From an uncultured Trueperaceae bacterium (GTDB taxonomy: Bacteria > Deinococcota > Deinococci > Deinococcales > Trueperaceae): a stretch of DNA of 9,083 bases. Shown one piece after another: positions 6,505 to 9,083 of this stretch. The stretch spans positions 1 to 9,083 of the forward strand of contig CALDPK010000165.1 of assembly GCA_937911855.1 (NCBI GenBank), in the 5' to 3' direction. The notes beneath the pieces are model-generated. The model did no database searches. It worked only from the letters and a program-made list of their open reading frames with translations, and was not told the DNA's origin. The stretch's first letter is position 1, and each line of letters begins with the position of its first letter. The position numbers and the translations under genes were made by a program.

Positions 6505-6532
6505 GGGTGGGTGCCTGGGACCCACCTTTTTT
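6505..6532 (+). terminator. Intrinsic terminator/attenuator in the rimP leader
   Basis: GGTGGGT (6506-6512) pairs perfectly with ACCCACC (6520-6526) around a seven-base loop, with an extra G-U pair possible at 6505/6527, followed directly by six T (6527-6532) and a T-rich stretch. This is a textbook Rho-independent terminator. It sits 27 bases upstream of the rimP start and downstream of the probable promoter, so it may attenuate the operon; it would also end transcripts from the prmA-rsmE-lipoprotein genes. In Bacillus subtilis, NusA is known to autoregulate through a terminator in the leader of the equivalent operon; by analogy the same could apply here. Confidence 0.75.
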
Positions 6533-6559
6533 GTTGTTGGTACGGGACATGGAGGTATC

Positions 6560-7009
6560 ATGGATTTGCAGGAAGCGGCCAGAAACGTTCTGGAACCGTT
6601 GGGCTTCGAAGTGTTGGAGGTACGGGTGAATCGCTCCGGCCGTTCCAACAAAAGCCGTGTCATGGTGCGCATCGACCGGCTCGACGAAGCCGTCGTGTCG
6701 ATGGACGACGTCTCGATGGCGTCGGAAGTGTTCGCGCTTGAACTCGACAGGCTGGATCCCTTCGAAGGTGCTTTCCTGCTCGAGGTCGAATCGCCCGGTG
6801 CGGAGCGTCCGCTCCAGACGGTGCGGCACTTCGAAAGGTTCCATGACCTGCTCGCCAAAGTGCGGAGCAACGGTGAGACCTTCACCGGACGCATCAGGAC
6901 TATCGCCGGAAACGAAGTCAGCTTCGAAGTCGACGGTGAAGAGCGGAAGATCCCGCTCGACAGCATCGAAGGCGCGTGGCTGGCCGAATGGCCAAGTGAA
7001 CCAAGGTAA
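6560..7009 (+). CDS. rimP: Ribosome maturation factor RimP
   Basis: RimP is a cytosolic assembly factor for the small ribosomal subunit. The 149-residue length is typical. It has the N-terminal alpha/beta domain (about 1-85) with the family signature LEVESPGAERPL (74-85), and the C-terminal SH3-like barrel (TFTGRIRTIAGNEVSFEVDGEERKIP region, about 107-132). The start is ATG 6560, with GGAGG (6551-6555) close upstream; the frame stays open further 5' to 6437, but that stretch covers the leader terminator and encodes nothing like RimP. It is first in the conserved operon with nusA, ylxR and infB. Expression is probably controlled by the attenuator just upstream. Confidence 0.95.
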   Translation: MDLQEAARNVLEPLGFEVLEVRVNRSGRSNKSRVMVRIDRLDEAVVSMDDVSMASEVFALELDRLDPFEGAFLLEVESPGAERPLQTVRHFERFHDLLAKVRSNGETFTGRIRTIAGNEVSFEVDGEERKIPLDSIEGAWLAEWPSEPR

Positions 7010-7014
7010 CAACG

Positions 7015-7035
7015 CCACCCACGCAACACGGGTGG
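7015..7035 (+). promoter_or_regulatory. Intercistronic hairpin between rimP and nusA
   Basis: In the 54-base rimP-nusA gap, CCACCC (7015-7020) pairs with GGGTGG (7030-7035) around a nine-base loop. No T run follows, so it is not an intrinsic terminator. It ends 14 bases before the nusA ribosome binding site and may stabilise the downstream mRNA or set relative rimP/nusA levels. That role is inference. Confidence 0.4.
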
Positions 7036-7063
7036 ATTCACAACTGAATAGGAGAGTGGAAAA

Positions 7064-8317
7064 GTGAATAGAGAGTTCATAGATGCAATGAGCCAGCTGG
7101 CTCAGGAGCGGAATCTCAACAAGGACGAGCTGCTGGAGAAGTTCGAGGAAGCCCTCGAGCAGGCATACAGCAGCAAGATCGAGATCGGCTCCGAAGTGGA
7201 AGTAAGCATCGACCCGGACACCGGGGAGATGGAAGTGCTTCTGATCCGCCGCGTCGTCGAAGAAGTGACGGACGAAGTGCGCGAGATCTCGCTTGAAGAT
7301 GCTCTCAAACTGGATGACACGGTCGAGCTCGGCATGGAGATGGAATTCCCCGTCGACATGGACAAGTTCACCCGCATCGCCATCCAGACGACCAAGCAGG
7401 TAATCACCCAGAAAATCCGCGAAGCCGAGCGCTCCATCGTTTACGAGGAGTACAAGGACCGCGCCGGCGACGTCCTCACGGCCGTCGTTTCAAGAACCGA
7501 CAACAAGCGCAACGTGTTCGTCGACCTGGGCCGCGGCGAGGCCATCCTGCCTCCCAAGGAACAGATCCCCGGTGAACGCTACATGGTCGGCATGCGCCTG
7601 CGCGTGTACGTCGTGAACGTCGAGCTGTCCGCCCGCGGACCCAGCATCCTCGTGTCCCGCGCCGCTCCGGAGCTGCTCGAGTACCTCATGAAGCAGGAGA
7701 TCCCGGAAGTCAACGACGGCACCGTCGAACTCAAGGCCATCGCCCGCGAGGCCGGCCAGCGTTCCAAGGTTGCCGTCACGAGCACCAACCCGAACGTCGA
7801 CCCGATCGGTGCCTGCATCGGTCACCGTGGCAGCCGCATCCAGGCCGTCACCTCCGAGCTGCAGCGCGAACGCGTCGACATCATCATGTGGGACGGCAAC
7901 CCGCGTGAGTTCATCCGCAACGCACTGTCACCTGCGAAGGTCGGCCTGATCGAGCTGGACAACGACAACCTTGAAGCCAAGGTCACAGTAGGCAGCGACC
8001 AGCTGTCACTCGCGATCGGCAAGGGCGGCCAGAACGTCCGCCTCGCAGCCAAGCTCACCGGCTACAAGATCGACCTCGCAGCCTCCGAAACGGTCAGTGA
8101 CCTTGACGCAGCCATGCAGTCCGCCGCCAGCCGCAGCGAAGACATGCAGGTCAGCGAAGGATCACGCGCCGCCTTCGACGCGCTCTTCGGCAGTGGCAAC
8201 GCTGATGAAGAAAGTGCCGGCGAAGAGGCCGACAACGCCGAAGCGCCGAACGAAGAAACGCCTGAAGAAACCAGCGCAGAAACAGCAGGCGACAGCCAGG
8301 GGAGCAGCTCATCCTGA
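7064..8317 (+). CDS. nusA: Transcription termination/antitermination factor NusA
   Basis: NusA binds RNA polymerase and nascent RNA, promoting pausing and hairpin-dependent termination, or antitermination with other Nus factors. The 417 residues contain, in order, the RNAP-binding N-terminal domain (1-130), the S1 domain (about 133-199, FVDLGRGEAILP), KH1 (GACIGHRGSRI, 249-259) and KH2 (AIGKGGQNVRLAA, 317-329). After about 345 comes a non-conserved tail: a short SRAAFDALFGS segment (367-377), then a Glu/Ala/Ser/Thr-rich acidic end to 417. The E. coli-type C-terminal AR repeats are absent, normal outside Proteobacteria. The start is GTG 7064 with AGGAGAG (7050-7056). Its TGA overlaps the presumed CTG start of ylxR. 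Confidence 0.97.
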   Translation: MNREFIDAMSQLAQERNLNKDELLEKFEEALEQAYSSKIEIGSEVEVSIDPDTGEMEVLLIRRVVEEVTDEVREISLEDALKLDDTVELGMEMEFPVDMDKFTRIAIQTTKQVITQKIREAERSIVYEEYKDRAGDVLTAVVSRTDNKRNVFVDLGRGEAILPPKEQIPGERYMVGMRLRVYVVNVELSARGPSILVSRAAPELLEYLMKQEIPEVNDGTVELKAIAREAGQRSKVAVTSTNPNVDPIGACIGHRGSRIQAVTSELQRERVDIIMWDGNPREFIRNALSPAKVGLIELDNDNLEAKVTVGSDQLSLAIGKGGQNVRLAAKLTGYKIDLAASETVSDLDAAMQSAASRSEDMQVSEGSRAAFDALFGSGNADEESAGEEADNAEAPNEETPEETSAETAGDSQGSSSS

Positions 8318-8610
8318 TCGCCACCCAGACACGCGAAAGGCACGTACCGCTCAGGCGGTGCGTGTCGTGCCGCCGCTCGCTGCCCAAAGGCGAACTCCAG
8401 AGGCTCAGCCGCGATGACAGCGGCCAGTGGCAGCTGGACAGGACCGCAAAGGGTGCGACCGGCCGTGGCGCGTGGATCTGCGCTCAGCCAGCATGCAGAA
8501 AAGAAAAGTCGCTGCGCCGGTTCTTCCGGAACCAGGCAGCCAGAATCGCGGAGGAACTGCGCAGCGCGGAGCCTCCACACAGTGCACAGGACGGAGGGAT
8601 GAATGTCTGA
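8314..8610 (+). CDS. ylxR: YlxR (DUF448) RNA-binding/regulatory protein with a non-canonical start
   Basis: YlxR is a small basic protein encoded between nusA and infB in many bacteria. It is reported to bind RNA and to affect transcription or RNase P in Gram-positives. The family core is clear: RHVPLRRCVSCRRSLPKGEL, then GATGRGAWIC and a second Cys in the AQPAC segment. No ATG, GTG or TTG exists in frame between the stop at 8263-8265 and the CVSC motif; the first GTG (8362) would cut this motif in half. I chose CTG 8314, which overlaps the nusA stop as CTGA and gives a normal 98-residue protein; AGGGGAG (8298-8304) is nine bases upstream. ATC 8311, at six bases, is the alternative. The stop overlaps infB. 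Confidence 0.85.
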   Translation: MIATQTRERHVPLRRCVSCRRSLPKGELQRLSRDDSGQWQLDRTAKGATGRGAWICAQPACRKEKSLRRFFRNQAARIAEELRSAEPPHSAQDGGMNV

Positions 8611-9083
8611 GAAAGTAAGAATCTACCAGCTCGCCAAGGACCTGGGTCAGGAAACCAAGGCAATGCTGGAAATACTCGACGAAATGGGGGTGGAGTACAA
8701 ATCGCACTCCAGCACCCTGGACGAAGAAACCGCCGAGGCAGTCAAGCAGCTGGTCGCCGACGGTGGCGTAGCAGCAGCCGAAGCACCCGAAGCCGAGGCT
8801 GAAGCGGAAGCTGAACAGCCTGCCGCCGAACCCGAGCAGGAAGCTGAAGCCGCACCGGCACAGCCCGCCCAGCCCGCGGACGAGAAGTCCGGCAAGAAGC
8901 GCAAGAAGAAGAAGGGCGGCGCTGCAGCAGCAAGCGGTCCGCAGCCGCGTGCTCCCGTCGTGACCGTCATGGGTCACGTCGACCACGGCAAGACCTCGCT
9001 GCTCGACTACATCCGCAAGACCAAGGTGGCTGACAAGGAAGCGGGCGGCATCACCCAGCACATCGGTGCCTACCGCGTCGAGA
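8603..9083 (+). CDS. infB: Translation initiation factor IF-2 (N-terminal part, runs off the window)
   Basis: IF2 is the GTPase that places initiator fMet-tRNA on the 30S subunit and promotes subunit joining. The visible 160 residues contain the IF2_N domain (KVRIYQLAKDLG...EMGVEYKSHSSTL, 4-39), a low-complexity linker of Ala/Glu/Pro (52-93) ending in a Lys/Arg cluster GKKRKKKK (97-104), and the start of the GTPase domain with the P-loop GHVDHGKT (124-131) and EAGGITQHIGA (146-156), the switch I region. The single short N-terminal domain and short linker match the compact Thermus form; the N-terminal sequence is very close to Thermus IF2 as I remember it. ATG 8603 overlaps the ylxR stop by 8 bases, with GGAGGG (8593-8598) upstream. 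No stop is seen before the window ends. Confidence 0.97.
   Translation, partial: MSEKVRIYQLAKDLGQETKAMLEILDEMGVEYKSHSSTLDEETAEAVKQLVADGGVAAAEAPEAEAEAEAEQPAAEPEQEAEAAPAQPAQPADEKSGKKRKKKKGGAAAASGPQPRAPVVTVMGHVDHGKTSLLDYIRKTKVADKEAGGITQHIGAYRVE

Noticed and set aside
6488..6527. T-box riboswitch in the rimP leader (ACCGCG and GGGTGG fragments)
   Set aside because: The pieces are in the wrong order, there is no specifier stem, and the downstream genes are not amino-acid or tRNA-charging genes.
6437..6559. In-frame N-terminal extension of rimP upstream to about 6437
   Set aside because: The frame is open, but the stretch covers the leader hairpins and terminator, encodes nothing like RimP, and ATG 6560 has a good GGAGG site and gives the normal family length.
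8819..8910. Repeat or mobile element in the Ala/Glu/Lys-rich stretch of infB
   Set aside because: It is the normal low-complexity linker between the IF2 N-terminal and GTPase domains; there are no exact direct repeats or inverted ends.
8405..9061. Long minus-strand open frame opposite ylxR and infB
   Set aside because: Low-complexity Leu/Gly/Cys-rich translation that is the antisense of the Ala/Glu-rich IF2 linker; GC-rich codon bias explains its openness.

Overview
The window is ordinary chromosomal housekeeping DNA from a high-GC bacterium, most likely a member of the phylum Deinococcota (Thermus/Deinococcus/Truepera group). The start of IF2, the N-terminal region of PrmA and the PilM/PilN pair read closely like the Thermus proteins as I remember them. 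The best promoter-like sites are TAnnnT boxes, two of them placed for leaderless transcription as in Deinococcus. No mobile element, CRISPR array, tRNA or rRNA is visible. Genus cannot be fixed from the sequence alone.

Layout. Two divergent gene groups share a roughly 95-bp intergenic region (about 2630-2723). Leftward run dnaB (replicative helicase), then pilM and the first codons of pilN (inner-membrane platform of the type IV pilus). Rightward runs a tightly packed set: a 563-residue fusion of a PlsY-like membrane acyltransferase domain with a cyanobacterial-type acyl-ACP reductase domain, then prmA, rsmE and a small lipoprotein, with overlaps or 4-bp gaps. After a 183-bp leader comes the conserved rimP-nusA-ylxR-infB transcription/translation operon; infB runs off the right end.

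What stands out. (1) The PlsY/acyl-ACP-reductase fusion has an intact reductase signature, including the candidate catalytic cysteine, but several key PlsY residues are replaced. It is a candidate for an unusual lipid pathway; one idea is supply of the long-chain alkylamine found in the phosphoglycolipids of this phylum. (2) A strong intrinsic terminator sits between the probable promoter and the start of rimP, preceded by other hairpins: a likely attenuator, perhaps under NusA feedback. (3) ylxR has no ATG, GTG or TTG start upstream of its conserved Cys motif and seems to start at CTG or ATC. (4) dnaB and the fusion gene each have a -10-like box exactly 7 bp from a start codon, suggesting divergent leaderless promoters.

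How the genes fit together. The right half makes and modifies ribosomes (PrmA on L11, RsmE on 16S rRNA, RimP in 30S maturation), controls elongation and termination (NusA, YlxR) and starts translation (IF2). The lipid fusion gene lies first in that strand's gene series and is translationally coupled to prmA. The left half holds replication and motility functions.
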